Below are positions 40,722-53,411 of a stretch of DNA of 64,000 bases, in pieces. How positions within the stretch are numbered: the stretch's first letter is position 1; every line of letters begins with the position of its first letter. The notes below the pieces were generated by a model. It saw only the letters and a program-made list of their open reading frames with translations. It did not search any database and was not told the origin of the DNA. The stretch comes from Kiloniellaceae bacterium (lineage in GTDB: Bacteria; Pseudomonadota; Alphaproteobacteria; Kiloniellales; J153), in assembly GCA_021776135.1 (NCBI GenBank), contig JAJFGL010000037.1, positions 1 to 64,000 on the forward strand, given 5' to 3'. A program made the position numbers and the translations under genes.

Positions 40722-41591
40722 ATGGATATCGGGAGTCTTCTCGCCTACTTGCCCTTGCGGCGCTTCAAGGAACCGCCGCCCGTGGTCGGCGTGCTCCGGC
40801 TTGGCGGTGTGATCGGCGATGCCGGGCCCTTGCGTCCGGGCATGACCCTGTCGACCCTGGAAAGCCTGATCGAGCGGGCTTTCAAGCTGCCGCGTCTCAA
40901 GGCCGTTGCCTTGGCGGTCAATTCGCCCGGCGGCTCGCCCACCCAATCGGACCTGATCGCCAAGCGGATTCGCGACCTGGCCCAGGAACATGACGTCAAG
41001 GTCTTCGCCTTTTGCGAAGATGTCGCGGCCTCGGGCGGTTACTGGCTGGCCTGCGCCGCCGATGAGATTTTCGCCCGCGAGACCTCCATTATCGGCTCCA
41101 TCGGGGTGATTTCCGCCGGCTTCGGGTTTCCCGAGCTGCTCAAGCACCATGGGATCGAGCGGCGGGTCCATACCTCGGGCGACAAGAAAGCCATGCTCGA
41201 CCCCTTCCGACCGGAAAAGAAGGACGATCTCGCCCGGCTCAAGGCCCTGCACAAGGAAATCCACGATAGCTTCATCGCCACCGTGCGCGACCGCCGGGGC
41301 GGCCGCCTCAAGGGTGGCGACGACACCCTGTTCAGCGGCGAGTTTTGGACCGGCAAGGCGGCCCTCGACCTGGGCCTGATCGATGGCTTGGGCGAGTTGC
41401 GCCAGGTCATGCGCGAGCGCTACGGCGAAAAGGTCGTCTTGAAAAAAATCGACGGCGCCAAGCCCTGGTGGCGCCGGCGTCTGGGCCTCGGCGCCGGGCT
41501 TGGCGGCCGGGCATTCGATGCCCAGGGCGCCGTGAGCGGCCTGCTCGCCGCCGCCGAGGAACGTGCCCTCTGGGCCCGCTACGGGCTTTAG
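40722..41591 (+). CDS. S49 family signal peptide peptidase-like serine protease
   Basis: This 289-residue protease of the SppA/SohB group has VVGVLRLGGVIG, LAVNSPGGSPTQSDLIAKRI, the nucleophile region EDVAASGGYWLACAADEI, SIIGSIGVIS and the Lys region TSGDKKAMLDPF. There is no clear N-terminal membrane span, unlike classical SppA. It probably degrades signal peptides or membrane-associated substrates. ATG 40722 precedes the conserved domain with normal spacing. Confidence 0.9.
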   Translation: MDIGSLLAYLPLRRFKEPPPVVGVLRLGGVIGDAGPLRPGMTLSTLESLIERAFKLPRLKAVALAVNSPGGSPTQSDLIAKRIRDLAQEHDVKVFAFCEDVAASGGYWLACAADEIFARETSIIGSIGVISAGFGFPELLKHHGIERRVHTSGDKKAMLDPFRPEKKDDLARLKALHKEIHDSFIATVRDRRGGRLKGGDDTLFSGEFWTGKAALDLGLIDGLGELRQVMRERYGEKVVLKKIDGAKPWWRRRLGLGAGLGGRAFDAQGAVSGLLAAAEERALWARYGL

Positions 41592-41638
41592 CGCCCCTCC
41601 TTGACCGCGCTACGCGCGGGCCTCTACAACCTTCACCC

Positions 41639-41914
41639 ATGTTCGGTTTTTCGCTTCAGAAAATCTTGGTCCTGGCCGCCGTGATCGCGGCGGTGTGGTA
41701 CGGGTTCAAGTGGATCTCGCGCCTGCAAGAGGTGCGGGACGCGCAAGAAGGCGGAAAGCCCAAGAAAAAGCGCCGCTGGCCTGGGACCGCCCGCCGCGCG
41801 AAGGAAGAGCCGCCTGCAAGCGCGGCCGAAGATATGACGGCGTGCCCGGTCTGCGGCACTTACGTCGCTACGCGCGGGGCCGCCAACTGCGGCCGCGCCG
41901 ACTGTCCCTACTGA
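41639..41914 (+). CDS. Membrane-anchored C-terminal Cys-motif protein, PP0621-like
   Basis: This 91-residue protein has an N-terminal membrane span (ILVLAAVIAAVWYGFKWI), a basic Lys/Arg-rich linker, and a C-terminal CPVCGTYVA...CGRADCPY cluster able to bind zinc. The layout recalls the PP0621 family. It is the last small gene before glyQ. Confidence 0.65.
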   Translation: MFGFSLQKILVLAAVIAAVWYGFKWISRLQEVRDAQEGGKPKKKRRWPGTARRAKEEPPASAAEDMTACPVCGTYVATRGAANCGRADCPY

Positions 41915-42050
41915 TCCCCCCCGACTACTCCCCTCCCGGCGATGCTCCCCCGAAGACCGCTCCTATCCTCCCTCCCCATGCTTGATCGACTCTACGGGCA
42001 GGGCTAATGTGCGCGCGCTTATCCCGCAGTGCACAAACTTTTGACGGCAG

Positions 42051-42959
42051 ATGACCAAGGCCGCCCCCCAGCCCAAGGCCGATCCCCAGACTTGTTTCCA
42101 GCGTCTGATCCTGAAGCTTCAGGATTATTGGGCGGGGCAGGGCTGTGTGATTCTGCAGCCTTACGATATGGAAGTCGGCGCCGGGACCTTTCACCCGGCC
42201 ACGACCCTGCGCGCGCTCGGCCCCGGCGTTTGGAACGCGGCCTATGTGCAGCCCTCGCGCCGGCCCACCGACGGCCGCTATGGCGACAATCCGAACCGCC
42301 TGCAGCACTACTACCAGTTCCAGGTCATCATGAAGCCGTCGCCGCCCGACGCCCAGGCGCTTTACCTGGGTTCCCTGGGCGCCCTCGGCCTCGATCCCCT
42401 GGCCCACGATATCCGTTTTGTCGAGGACGATTGGGAAAGCCCGACCCTGGGCGCCTGGGGCCTGGGCTGGGAGGTCTGGTGCGACGGCATGGAGGTGACC
42501 CAGTTCACCTATTTCCAGCAGGTCGGCGGCATCGACTGCGATCCGGTTTCGGTCGAGCTGACCTACGGTCTGGAACGCCTGGCCATGTATGTGCAGGGGG
42601 TGGAGAACGTTTACGATCTGGATTGGGACGGGGTGCCCAAGGACCGGGGCGGCAAGACCTATGGCGACATCTTCCTGCAGGCGGAGCGCGAATTCTCGGC
42701 CTACAACTTCGAGCGCGCGGAGACCGAGGCCCTGGTCCGGCATTTTCAGGACGCCGAAGCCGAATGCGGACGGCTGCTGAGCGGCGAGGAGAAGCTGGCC
42801 CTGCCGGCTTACGACCAGTGCATGAAGGCCAGCCACCTGTTCAACCTTCTGGATGCCCGGGGCGTCATTTCGGTGACCGAGCGCCAATCCTATATCGGCC
42901 GGGTGCGGGCGCTGGCCAAGGGCTGTTGCGAGGCTTGGGTCGCCGGCCAGCATGGCTGA
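42051..42959 (+). CDS. glyQ: Glycyl-tRNA synthetase alpha subunit
   Basis: This 302-residue alpha subunit of the bacterial tetrameric GlyRS activates glycine. Signature segments are [65 protein letters not shown] and [10 protein letters not shown] (each quoted from a continuous conserved run). It overlaps glyS by 8 bp, the usual operon arrangement. Confidence 0.98.
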   Translation: MTKAAPQPKADPQTCFQRLILKLQDYWAGQGCVILQPYDMEVGAGTFHPATTLRALGPGVWNAAYVQPSRRPTDGRYGDNPNRLQHYYQFQVIMKPSPPDAQALYLGSLGALGLDPLAHDIRFVEDDWESPTLGAWGLGWEVWCDGMEVTQFTYFQQVGGIDCDPVSVELTYGLERLAMYVQGVENVYDLDWDGVPKDRGGKTYGDIFLQAEREFSAYNFERAETEALVRHFQDAEAECGRLLSGEEKLALPAYDQCMKASHLFNLLDARGVISVTERQSYIGRVRALAKGCCEAWVAGQHG

Positions 42960-45039
42960 TCTTCTCATCGAACTTTTGTCGGAGGAAATCCCGGCGCGTA
43001 TGCAGGCCCGCGCCGCCGCCGATTTGGGCCGCTTGCTGTCGGAACGCTTGACGGCGGCGGGCCTGGATCACGAAACACCCCAGGTTTTCGCCACCCCGCG
43101 ACGACTTGCTGTTGCGATTGCTGGGCTGCCCAAGAAACAACCCGATGCGAGCGAGGAGCGGCGCGGCCCCCGCGTCGGCGCCCCCGAAAAGGCGGTGCAG
43201 GGCTTCCTCAAGGCCAATGGCCTGAAATCGCTCAAGCAGGCCGAGGTGCGAAGCCTCGACAAGGGCGAGTTCTACTTCGCGGTCAAGAAAACCAAGGGCC
43301 AGGCGACGGCGGATGTGCTGCCCGGCTTGATAAGGGGCGCGATACAAGCGCTTAGCTGGCCGAAATCCATGCGCTGGACCGCGGGATCGTTCCGCTGGGT
43401 CCGCCCCTTGCAGTCGGTTCTGGCGGTCTTCGCTGGGCAAGCCTTGGCGGGGGAGGTGCCCCTGGGCGGTGAAACCGCGCTGGTCTTCGGCAACGCGACC
43501 CTCGGCCATCGTTTCCTGGCGCCCAAGCCCTTCAAGGTGCGGGGCTTCGCCGACTATGAGACCAAGCTGCGCAAGGCCTATGTCATTCTCGATCCCGAGG
43601 AACGCAAGGCGGAAATTCTAAAACAGTCCAAGCGGCGCCTGGCCCGCGCCAAGCTCAAACTCAAGGACGATCCGGCCCTGCTTGACGAGGTCGTGGGCTT
43701 GGTCGAGTGGCCGGTCGTGCTCATGGGCAGCATCGACGCGCAATTCATGGACCTGCCGGCGGAGGTGCTGACCACCTCCATGCGCAGCCACCAAAAGTAT
43801 CTTTCGCTGCTCGATAGCAAGGGCCGGCTGTCCTCTAGCTTTCTGCTGGTCGCCAACATGGCGGCGGCGGACAAGGGCAAGGCCATCGTGGCCGGTAACG
43901 AGCGCGTCCTGCGCGCCCGCCTGGCCGATGCGCGCTTCTTCTGGGATCAGGACCGTAAACAGACCCTGGCCAGCCGCGCCGCGCGCCTGAACGACATCGT
44001 GTTTCACGAAAAGCTCGGCACCCTGGATGCAAAGGTCGATCGCGTTCAGGCCTTGGCGACGGAAATCGCGGGCTATGTGTCCGGCGCGGACAAGGACCGG
44101 GTACGCTCGGCGGCGCGCCTGGCCAAGGCCGATCTGGTGACCGGCATGGTCGGCGAGTTCCCGGAACTGCAGGGCATCATGGGGCACTACTATGCCTTGC
44201 ACGACGGCGAGCACGCGGATGTGGCGCGCGCCATCGCCGAGCACTATTCGCCCCTGGGACCTAGCGATATCTGCCCCTCGGCGCCGACCTCGGTCGCTGT
44301 CGCCCTGGCCGATAAGATCGATACCCTGGCCGGATTCTTCGCCATCGGCGAGAAGCCGACCGGGTCCAAGGATCCCTATGCCCTGCGCCGCACGGCGCTG
44401 GGGATCATTCGCTTGATCCTGGAAAACCGCTTGCGTCTGCCTTTGCTGAAGGCCTTCGATCTAGCCGCGCTCGCGGCCCCCGCCGAGCGGCGCGCCGATT
44501 TGCGCGGGACCGCTGGCGCCTTGCTAGATTTCTTCGCCGACCGGCTCACGGTCACCTTGCGCGGCGAGGGGGTGCGCCACGATCTTATCGCGGCCGTCTT
44601 CGCCGTGGGTGGGGAGGACGACCTGGTTCGTCTGCTGGCCCGGGTCGCGGCTTTGGGGGTGTTCCTGAAAACCGGCGATGGCGCCAATCTACTGGTTGCC
44701 TACCGCCGGGCGGCGAACATCGTGCGGATTGAGGAAAAGCGCGACGGGCGCTCCTACGACGAAGAGATAGACCCGGCCGCCCTGGATCAGGAAGAGGAAC
44801 GCGATCTATACCGCGCCCTGGGCGCCGTCTCCGCGACCTCGCGCCGGGCGCTCTCTTCGGAAGATTTCAGGGGCGCCATGACCGCCCTTGCCTCGCTGCG
44901 TAAACCGGTCGATAGCTTTTTCGACAAGGTAACCGTCAACGCGGACGATCCCGAATTGCGCGCCAACCGCTTGCGTTTGCTGGGACGCATACGCGTGACC
45001 CTCGACCGGGTCGCGGATTTTTCTAAGATCGAAGGATAG
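42952..45039 (+). CDS. glyS: Glycyl-tRNA synthetase beta subunit
   Basis: This 695-residue beta subunit binds tRNA-Gly. It starts [15 protein letters not shown] and contains [29 protein letters not shown] and [19 protein letters not shown], followed by [22 protein letters not shown], all typical. It is coupled to glyQ and 10 bp upstream of ppdK. Confidence 0.98.
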   Translation: MADLLIELLSEEIPARMQARAAADLGRLLSERLTAAGLDHETPQVFATPRRLAVAIAGLPKKQPDASEERRGPRVGAPEKAVQGFLKANGLKSLKQAEVRSLDKGEFYFAVKKTKGQATADVLPGLIRGAIQALSWPKSMRWTAGSFRWVRPLQSVLAVFAGQALAGEVPLGGETALVFGNATLGHRFLAPKPFKVRGFADYETKLRKAYVILDPEERKAEILKQSKRRLARAKLKLKDDPALLDEVVGLVEWPVVLMGSIDAQFMDLPAEVLTTSMRSHQKYLSLLDSKGRLSSSFLLVANMAAADKGKAIVAGNERVLRARLADARFFWDQDRKQTLASRAARLNDIVFHEKLGTLDAKVDRVQALATEIAGYVSGADKDRVRSAARLAKADLVTGMVGEFPELQGIMGHYYALHDGEHADVARAIAEHYSPLGPSDICPSAPTSVAVALADKIDTLAGFFAIGEKPTGSKDPYALRRTALGIIRLILENRLRLPLLKAFDLAALAAPAERRADLRGTAGALLDFFADRLTVTLRGEGVRHDLIAAVFAVGGEDDLVRLLARVAALGVFLKTGDGANLLVAYRRAANIVRIEEKRDGRSYDEEIDPAALDQEEERDLYRALGAVSATSRRALSSEDFRGAMTALASLRKPVDSFFDKVTVNADDPELRANRLRLLGRIRVTLDRVADFSKIEG

Positions 45040-45049
45040 GGAGAGCCGG

Positions 45050-47790
<2,741 letters not shown>

Positions 47791-47794
<4 letters not shown>

Positions 47795-48576
47795 CCGGCC
47801 TCTTCCTCCAGTGCGCGTTCCACGACAATCTGAAAGCGGTAGGGCGATTCTAAACCGCCGGCCTGGATGGAGGTGGTGCCGTAACTCAAATCGGCGGCGC
47901 TGAATTCTTCGAAATGCCCGATCCGCTGGCCGGCGACCATGGTTCCCAGATGGCTACCTAAATCCCGGACGATGAGCCGGCCTTCCTTATTCTCAATCGC
48001 GAAGTGCAGGGGTGAGATTTCGTCGCCGTGAGAGGCTTGGACCATGAGGTCGGCCTTGTGCACGGTGGTTTTTTCTTCTGGCTGCAGGTGCCGCCCGACG
48101 TGGTAGGGCAGGGTTCCGACGGTCGTGCCTTCGGAACCGAGCTGGCTCAACATCTCCGGCGATTCCCCCATCAAGTGGATCGAACGAACCGCGCGGTAGG
48201 GGGCGCCCTCGCTATACAATTGGTGAACCATGAGTTGGCTTTGCGCCGTCGCCAAGCGGTCGCAAAGCGCGCGCAGCAGGGTCAGGGCGAGTGGATTTTC
48301 GCGCCTGAAAACCGATAGGAAGGCGTCTTTTGGAATCACCATCAAGGAGACCGGGGTGACGGCGCGGACGGTGGTCGAGCGCGCGGTGTTCCGCAGGACG
48401 CCCGATTCCCCAAAAATCGCCCCCTTGCCCAGAACCGCCAAGCGCACATGATCGTCGCCGATCTGGCGGGCCACCTCCACCTTGCCGTCGGTCACGATGA
48501 AAACGGCGTCGCCAGGACCGCCTTCCTCATAGATAACCTTGCCGGCGGGCAGGGATTTTTCTTCAAGTTCCTTCAT
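47791..48576 (-). CDS. Cyclic nucleotide-binding and FHA domain protein
   Basis: This protein of about 261 residues has an N-terminal CRP-like cyclic nucleotide-binding fold (VIYEEGGPGDAVFIVTDGKVEV, KGAIFGESGVL, RSTTVRAV). It has no DNA-binding helix-turn-helix. The C-terminal part is FHA-like (LPYHVGRH, HFAIENKEGRLIVRDLGSHLGTMV). It is probably a cytoplasmic sensor/adaptor that binds phosphoproteins. A GTG or earlier start up to 48648 is possible, and the downstream ATG lacks a Shine-Dalgarno sequence. Confidence 0.78.
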
Positions 48577-48674
48577 GGGGCCGATTTTGATCCGGGCCCC
48601 TTTAGGAAGGATTAAGGATACCCGTGCCGCGCGAATCGCGCTCCACACGCGGCCGTATTCGGGTGGTTACCGGC

Positions 48675-49574
48675 TTAGAAACGCGCCCAGGCCATTTTTT
48701 TGGGGATCAGTTTTGCCTCTCCCGCCATCAAGGGCTGGGTGGAGGATTCCAGGGCGTCGAGCCGCAGCAGCGCGAGCCCGAGGTGTTCGAGACCTGACCT
48801 CATGGTGCCGAGATCCTTGCCGCCGCGCAGTATGGGCGTGCCGGGGGCCGGGGTGGGGCCGTCGATCTCAACCGGCATCAGGCGCTTCTTGATAAGTGCG
48901 CGATACTTCGTCCGCGCGGTCAATTCCTGGCCCATGAAACACCCCTTGTCCCAATCCACGCCATTGAGCTCGTCGAAGCCGTTCTCGAGCAAGGGCGAAC
49001 GCTCGACTTCCAGATCGCGGCTGCCGTCGGGAACGCCGAGCGACATGCGCAGGCGGTCGTAGGCGGCGGGACTGGCGGCGGTGAAACCGGCCTGCTTTAA
49101 AGCCGCGTCCGCTTCGCCGCGCGGTAGGACGGCGCGCGCGCCCAGGTCCGGCAGGCGGGGATCCATATAGGCCAGCCCGCCCCCAAGAGGCGCCGCTGCG
49201 CCGGCGGTTTCCGGTAGCGCCAGGGCCGCGGCCGTGCCGGCGCCGAAGAGGGCCGCGACCGCGTAGCGCGCGCCCGCATCCTCGATTTCCACCTTGGAGC
49301 GCAGCTTATATAGGGATAACCGGCGTTTCAGGTCGTTCAGCCGGGCCGCTTCGCAATCGATCAGGATGGCTTGCGGATCCCGCGGGTCCAGGCACAGGAA
49401 GAATTCGTGCAGGAACTTGCCTTGGGGGGTCAGAAACGCGGCCCAGATGGCGCGTTCCGGGGTTAGTTTCCCGATATCGTTCGAGATCATGCCTTGCAGA
49501 AAATCGCGCGAATCCATGCCTGTGACGCACAACACCGCGCGCGACTCCAGGACCAAGGCTGCAGGTTCCGTCAT
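48675..49574 (-). CDS. ygfZ: YgfZ/GcvT-type folate-binding iron-sulfur biogenesis protein
   Basis: This 299-residue protein has the family signature KGCFMGQELTARTKYRALIKKRL with its conserved Cys. The N-terminal part is VTGMDSRDFLQGMISNDI. YgfZ uses folate to support maturation or repair of certain Fe-S enzymes. The gene is divergent from the glycosyltransferase gene at 49697. Confidence 0.93.
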   Translation of the reverse strand: MTEPAALVLESRAVLCVTGMDSRDFLQGMISNDIGKLTPERAIWAAFLTPQGKFLHEFFLCLDPRDPQAILIDCEAARLNDLKRRLSLYKLRSKVEIEDAGARYAVAALFGAGTAAALALPETAGAAAPLGGGLAYMDPRLPDLGARAVLPRGEADAALKQAGFTAASPAAYDRLRMSLGVPDGSRDLEVERSPLLENGFDELNGVDWDKGCFMGQELTARTKYRALIKKRLMPVEIDGPTPAPGTPILRGGKDLGTMRSGLEHLGLALLRLDALESSTQPLMAGEAKLIPKKMAWARF

Positions 49575-49696
49575 TTTAACCCCTTTTCTAAGTCTAGAAG
49601 GTGGCGCTGGACGGCGGCTTTGGCAAGCGCGCCTTGGCTGCGGGCCGCGGATTCTGTTATAAGCTTGCCGCTGTACCGCTGGGAAGGACGCGAAGC

Positions 49697-50428
49697 TTGC
49701 AAACCGTTATTTGCATGAAATGGGGCACGCTCTACGGCGTGGATTACGTCAACCGCCTTCACAGCATGGTGAAACGGCACACCCGCCATTCCTTGCGCTT
49801 TGTCTGCTTCACGGACGATCCGGCGGGCATGGACCCCGTGGTCGAGGTCCAGCCCCTTCCGGACATGGAACTGCCGGAACGGGTGCGCTGGAAGGGCTGG
49901 CGTAAACTGTCGGTTTTCAAGCCGGGGCTTGGCGATCTCCAAGGCGATGTTCTGTACCTCGATATCGATCTCGTCCTCACCCAATCGATCGATTGCTTTT
50001 TTGAGTTCGAGCCGGCCTCCAGCTACTGTGTCGCGGAGAATTGGACCCAGGCCGGGCTGGGTATCGGCAACACCTCGGTTTTTCGCTATCGCGCCGGCGT
50101 CCATGGCTACCTCCTCGATAACTTCGTGGCGGACCCGGAATCGAAACTGGCGAAGTACCGCAATTCGCAAACCTATATCTCCCGCGAGGTGTCGGAGATG
50201 GTCTTCTGGCCAAGCGACTGGTGTGTGAGTTTCAAGGCTAACCTGGTGCCGCGCTGGCCCATGAACTTCCTCAAGGTGCCGCCGCTGCCTAAGAATACAC
50301 GTATCGTCGCCTTCACCGGAGAGCCTAATCCCGATGCCGCGCGCGACGGTTACTGGCCCGATTCATGGCGTAAGAAGATCTACAAGCGGGTGCGCCCGAC
50401 GCCTTGGATCGCCGAGCATTGGCGCTAG
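49697..50428 (+). CDS. Glycosyltransferase-like protein
   Basis: This 243-residue protein has VICMKWGTLYGVDYVNRLHS, then the donor/metal-type DVLYLDIDLVLTQSIDCFFEF (DxD), WRKLSVFKPGL and GNTSVFRYRAG. It is related in style to the GT8-like cassette protein at 25466 but not a close copy. The TTG at 49697, with GGAAGGA at 8 nt, is preferred to the internal ATG at 49715 because the conserved strand starts before the ATG. It is followed by a GT4 gene after 2 bp. It probably makes a surface glycan. Confidence 0.78.
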   Translation: MQTVICMKWGTLYGVDYVNRLHSMVKRHTRHSLRFVCFTDDPAGMDPVVEVQPLPDMELPERVRWKGWRKLSVFKPGLGDLQGDVLYLDIDLVLTQSIDCFFEFEPASSYCVAENWTQAGLGIGNTSVFRYRAGVHGYLLDNFVADPESKLAKYRNSQTYISREVSEMVFWPSDWCVSFKANLVPRWPMNFLKVPPLPKNTRIVAFTGEPNPDAARDGYWPDSWRKKIYKRVRPTPWIAEHWR

Positions 50429-50430
50429 AA

Positions 50431-51474
50431 ATGAAGGTCATGCAGGTCATGGCGGGTGGGGAACACGGCGGCGCCGAGACCTTCTTTGTCGATTTGGTGA
50501 CGGCCTTGCAGCGCCGGGGCCTGGATCAGCGCGCGGTTATCCGCCGCAATCCGGCCCGTTCCAAGATTTTGCGCGATGCCGGCGTGCCCCTGGCGGAATA
50601 CCGCTTCGGCGGTCCCCTCGACATCGTGACCAAGCTGGCCTTGCGCCGGGAAATCGCGCGCTTTCAGCCCGATATCGTGCAAACCTGGATGGTGCGGGCG
50701 ACCAAGGCCTGTCCGCGCGGCACCTTTGTTCACATCGGCTGGCTGGGCGGCTATTATAAACCGATGCATTTTCAGGATTGCGATCATGTCGTCGGCGTGA
50801 CCCAGAGCATCGCCGATCATATGAGCGCCGCCGGTTGGACCGGGGCGCGATCCCATTTTCTGCCCACCTTCGCGGTGCGCCAGCCCGCCGAAGCCTTGAA
50901 GCGCGCCGACTACGGCACGCCGGAAGATGCGCCGCTGTTATTGGCGCTGGGCCGGCTGCACGCCAAAAAGGCCTTCGATATCCTCCTGAAGTCCTTGGTT
51001 TCCGTCCCCAAGGCCTGGTTGTGGATCGCCGGGGAGGGGGAACTGCGCGGGGAGTTGGAGGCCATGGCGGCGGACTTGGGGCTTATCGATCGGGTGCGCT
51101 TCCTCGGCTGGCGCTATGACCGGGAGGCCTTGCTGGCGACCGCCGACATCTGCGTTTTTCCATCCCGCTACGAACCCTTCGGCACCGTGACCATCGAAGC
51201 CTGGGCCTGCGATACCCCGCTGGTGGCGGCGGCCAGCGCCGGGCCGGCGGCGGTTATCCGCGACGGCGAAGATGCGCTTCTGGTGCCGGTCGACGACGCC
51301 GGGGCGCTGGCGGCGGCCATCAACCGCCTGCTGGACGAGCCTGCCTTGGCGGCAAAGCTGGTTGCCGCCGGGCGCCGGCGCTACGAGGCTGAATACACCG
51401 AGGAAGCCTGCGCCAAACGCTACCTCGCCTTCTACCAGGGTCTTTTGGACGCCCGGAACCTGGCCGCCCAATGA
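50431..51474 (+). CDS. GT4-family glycosyltransferase
   Basis: This 347-residue GT-B enzyme has MQVMAGGEHGGAETFFVDLV at the start, LLALGRLHAKKAFDILLKSL, and the C-terminal FPSRYEPFGTVTIEAWACDTPLVA with the donor-binding Glu-x7-Glu pattern. It should transfer a sugar from a nucleotide donor to a lipid- or polymer-linked acceptor. It is coupled to the previous gene and overlaps the dihydroorotase-like gene by 4 bp. Confidence 0.9.
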   Translation: MKVMQVMAGGEHGGAETFFVDLVTALQRRGLDQRAVIRRNPARSKILRDAGVPLAEYRFGGPLDIVTKLALRREIARFQPDIVQTWMVRATKACPRGTFVHIGWLGGYYKPMHFQDCDHVVGVTQSIADHMSAAGWTGARSHFLPTFAVRQPAEALKRADYGTPEDAPLLLALGRLHAKKAFDILLKSLVSVPKAWLWIAGEGELRGELEAMAADLGLIDRVRFLGWRYDREALLATADICVFPSRYEPFGTVTIEAWACDTPLVAAASAGPAAVIRDGEDALLVPVDDAGALAAAINRLLDEPALAAKLVAAGRRRYEAEYTEEACAKRYLAFYQGLLDARNLAAQ

Positions 51475-52820
51475 ACGCCACTCCCTTCGATCTGATCCTC
51501 AAGGGCGGCACGCTGGTTACCCCGGCGGGCCTGCGCGCGGGGGATGTCGGCGTGCGCGGCGGGCGCATCGCCGAAATCGGCAAGCTGGAGAGCGAGGCCG
51601 CGGCCGAGATTATCGAGGCGCGCGGGCTTCATGTCTTGCCGGGGGTCATCGATACCCAGGTTCATTTCCGCGAGCCGGGCCTGGAGCATAAGGAAGACCT
51701 GGCCAGCGGCACGGCGTCGGCGGCCCTGGGCGGGGTCACGGCCGTGTTCGAAATGCCCAACACCACGCCCTCGACCCTGACCGCCGCCGACATGCAAGAC
51801 AAGCTGCGCCGTGCCCAGGGGCGGGCCTGGACCGATCATGCCTTTTTCATGGGCGTGGCGGCGGAAAACGCCGGGCATCTGGCCAGCTTGGAAAACGAAC
51901 CCGGCTGTTGCGGGCTCAAGGTCTTCATGGGCTCCTCCACCGGCAGCCTGCTGGTCGATGACGACGAAACTCTTCTTCAAGCCTTGCGCAGCGGCCGCCG
52001 GCGCATGGCGGTCCATGCCGAGGACGAGGCCCGTTTGCGCGAACGCCTGGCGCTGGTGCGCGGCGGCGCCGATGTGGCGCGGCATCCCGAATGGCGCGAC
52101 GTGGAAACGGCGCGCCTGGCGACGGAGCGGGTGCTGGGGCTCGCCCGGCGCGCCGGGCGCCGGGTTCACGTTCTGCATGTGACCACGGCGGAAGAAATCC
52201 CGCTTCTGGCCGCCAACAAGGACATTGCGACGGTTGAGGTCACGCCCCAGCATCTGACCCTGACGGCGCCGGAGTGCTACGAACGCCTGGGCACCTTCGC
52301 GCAAATGAACCCGCCCATACGCGAGGCCCGGCACCGGGAGGCCCTGTGGCGCGCCATCGACCAGGGAGTGGTCGATGTGATCGGCACCGACCACGCGCCC
52401 CACACCCGCGAGGAAAAGGCGCGGGACTACCCGGCCTCGCCCTCGGGCATGCCCGGCGTTCAGACCCTGATGCCGATCATGCTCGATCACGTCAATGCCG
52501 GGCGGCTGACCCTGACGCGCTTGGTGGATTTGTTGTGCGCGGGGCCGCAAAGAATATACGGGATCGTTGCTAAGGGCCGGATCGCGGTTGGTTACGACGC
52601 CGACTTCACCGTCGTCGATTTAGCGGCGCGGCGCGAGATCACGGCCTCGTGGCTGGCCGCCAAATGCGGCTGGTCGCCTTTCGAAGGCATGACCGTCACC
52701 GGCTGGCCGAAAGCCACCATCGTGCGCGGCCGCACGATCATGCGCGAGGATGAACTGCTGGGCCCGCCCCAAGGACAGCCGGTACGTTTTCTGGAGACCC
52801 TAGCGCGCAAGCGGGGGTGA
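51471..52820 (+). CDS. Dihydroorotase-type amidohydrolase (PyrC-like)
   Basis: This 449-residue cyclic amidohydrolase resembles class I dihydroorotases of alphaproteobacteria. In the metal motif the first His of the usual HxH is Gln: VIDTQVHFREPGLEHKED. Other sites are present: GLKVFMGSSTGSLLVDD (Lys), RMAVHAEDEA, VHVLHVTTAEEI and IGTDHAPH. It could hydrolyse dihydroorotate in pyrimidine synthesis. The Gln is a recurring variant in this group as I recall, but it means the active metal site should be checked. Confidence 0.82.
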   Translation: MNATPFDLILKGGTLVTPAGLRAGDVGVRGGRIAEIGKLESEAAAEIIEARGLHVLPGVIDTQVHFREPGLEHKEDLASGTASAALGGVTAVFEMPNTTPSTLTAADMQDKLRRAQGRAWTDHAFFMGVAAENAGHLASLENEPGCCGLKVFMGSSTGSLLVDDDETLLQALRSGRRRMAVHAEDEARLRERLALVRGGADVARHPEWRDVETARLATERVLGLARRAGRRVHVLHVTTAEEIPLLAANKDIATVEVTPQHLTLTAPECYERLGTFAQMNPPIREARHREALWRAIDQGVVDVIGTDHAPHTREEKARDYPASPSGMPGVQTLMPIMLDHVNAGRLTLTRLVDLLCAGPQRIYGIVAKGRIAVGYDADFTVVDLAARREITASWLAAKCGWSPFEGMTVTGWPKATIVRGRTIMREDELLGPPQGQPVRFLETLARKRG

Positions 52821-52884
52821 CAAGTTAGCCGTTTAAAAACCGCCGTTCATTTTGAGTCGAACACTTAGCGGGGAGCGTTGGAGA

Positions 52885-53229
52885 CTAGTTCTCGCTCGAG
52901 GGGACTTCGGCGGTCAGTTCCCACTCGGCCGGCTGCATGATGCCGACATAGCCGATGCGCACCGAATGCAGGGTGCCGTCCAGCTTGGTTTCCCAGTAGC
53001 CGAGGAACTCGTTCAGCTTGGGGAAATCGGGCACCCGGTCGAGGGATTGCCACAGGTAGCTTTGCAAGAGTTCCGGATAATCCGGCATTTTGTATAGAAT
53101 TTCCGCCGTGGTTAGGCGAAAATCCTGCATCAAGCCTTCTGGCTGTTCCATGGGGCCCTCCTGGCTCTCCTGGATGCGGCGGCCGGGCACCTGCCCAGGA
53201 CGCGCCTTCAATCGTTCGGTATCGCTCAT
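52885..53229 (-). CDS. usg: Usg family protein
   Basis: This 114-residue protein contains the Usg block: MQDFRLTTAEILYKMPDYPELLQSYLWQ, DRVPDFPKLNEFLGYWETKLDG and LHSVRIGYVG. Usg is an alphaproteobacterial protein of unknown role, named from its position upstream of a trp gene. Here it stands alone between the dihydroorotase-like gene and a PEP mutase-like gene. The N-terminal 30 residues are not conserved, so a later start (MEQPEGLM) is possible. Confidence 0.85.
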   Translation of the reverse strand: MSDTERLKARPGQVPGRRIQESQEGPMEQPEGLMQDFRLTTAEILYKMPDYPELLQSYLWQSLDRVPDFPKLNEFLGYWETKLDGTLHSVRIGYVGIMQPAEWELTAEVPSSEN

Positions 53230-53236
53230 ATCCCAT

Positions 53237-53411
53237 GATTGCCGGAAATCTCTGTTATTCCGTTAAATTTTATAACTATATGATAATATTGATATAATTA
53301 CATCTTATCTAGGAACTGAGTTGCGACCCGAAATCGGGAGGAAGATAGAGACTCCTGACACTGCCTTTTCAGGAGCGATGAGTTACGAATGAGCCTTTGG
53401 GGGATAAAACC
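53237..53411 (+). promoter_or_regulatory. AT-rich leader with hairpin before PEP mutase-like gene
   Basis: The stretch 53250-53310 is strikingly AT-rich (for example TATGATAATATTGATATAAT) in an otherwise GC-rich region, suitable for a promoter. A perfect 7-bp stem CTCCTGA / TCAGGAG with a 10-nt loop lies at 53352-53375, between it and the start at 53412. No named riboswitch was recognised. Confidence 0.4.
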
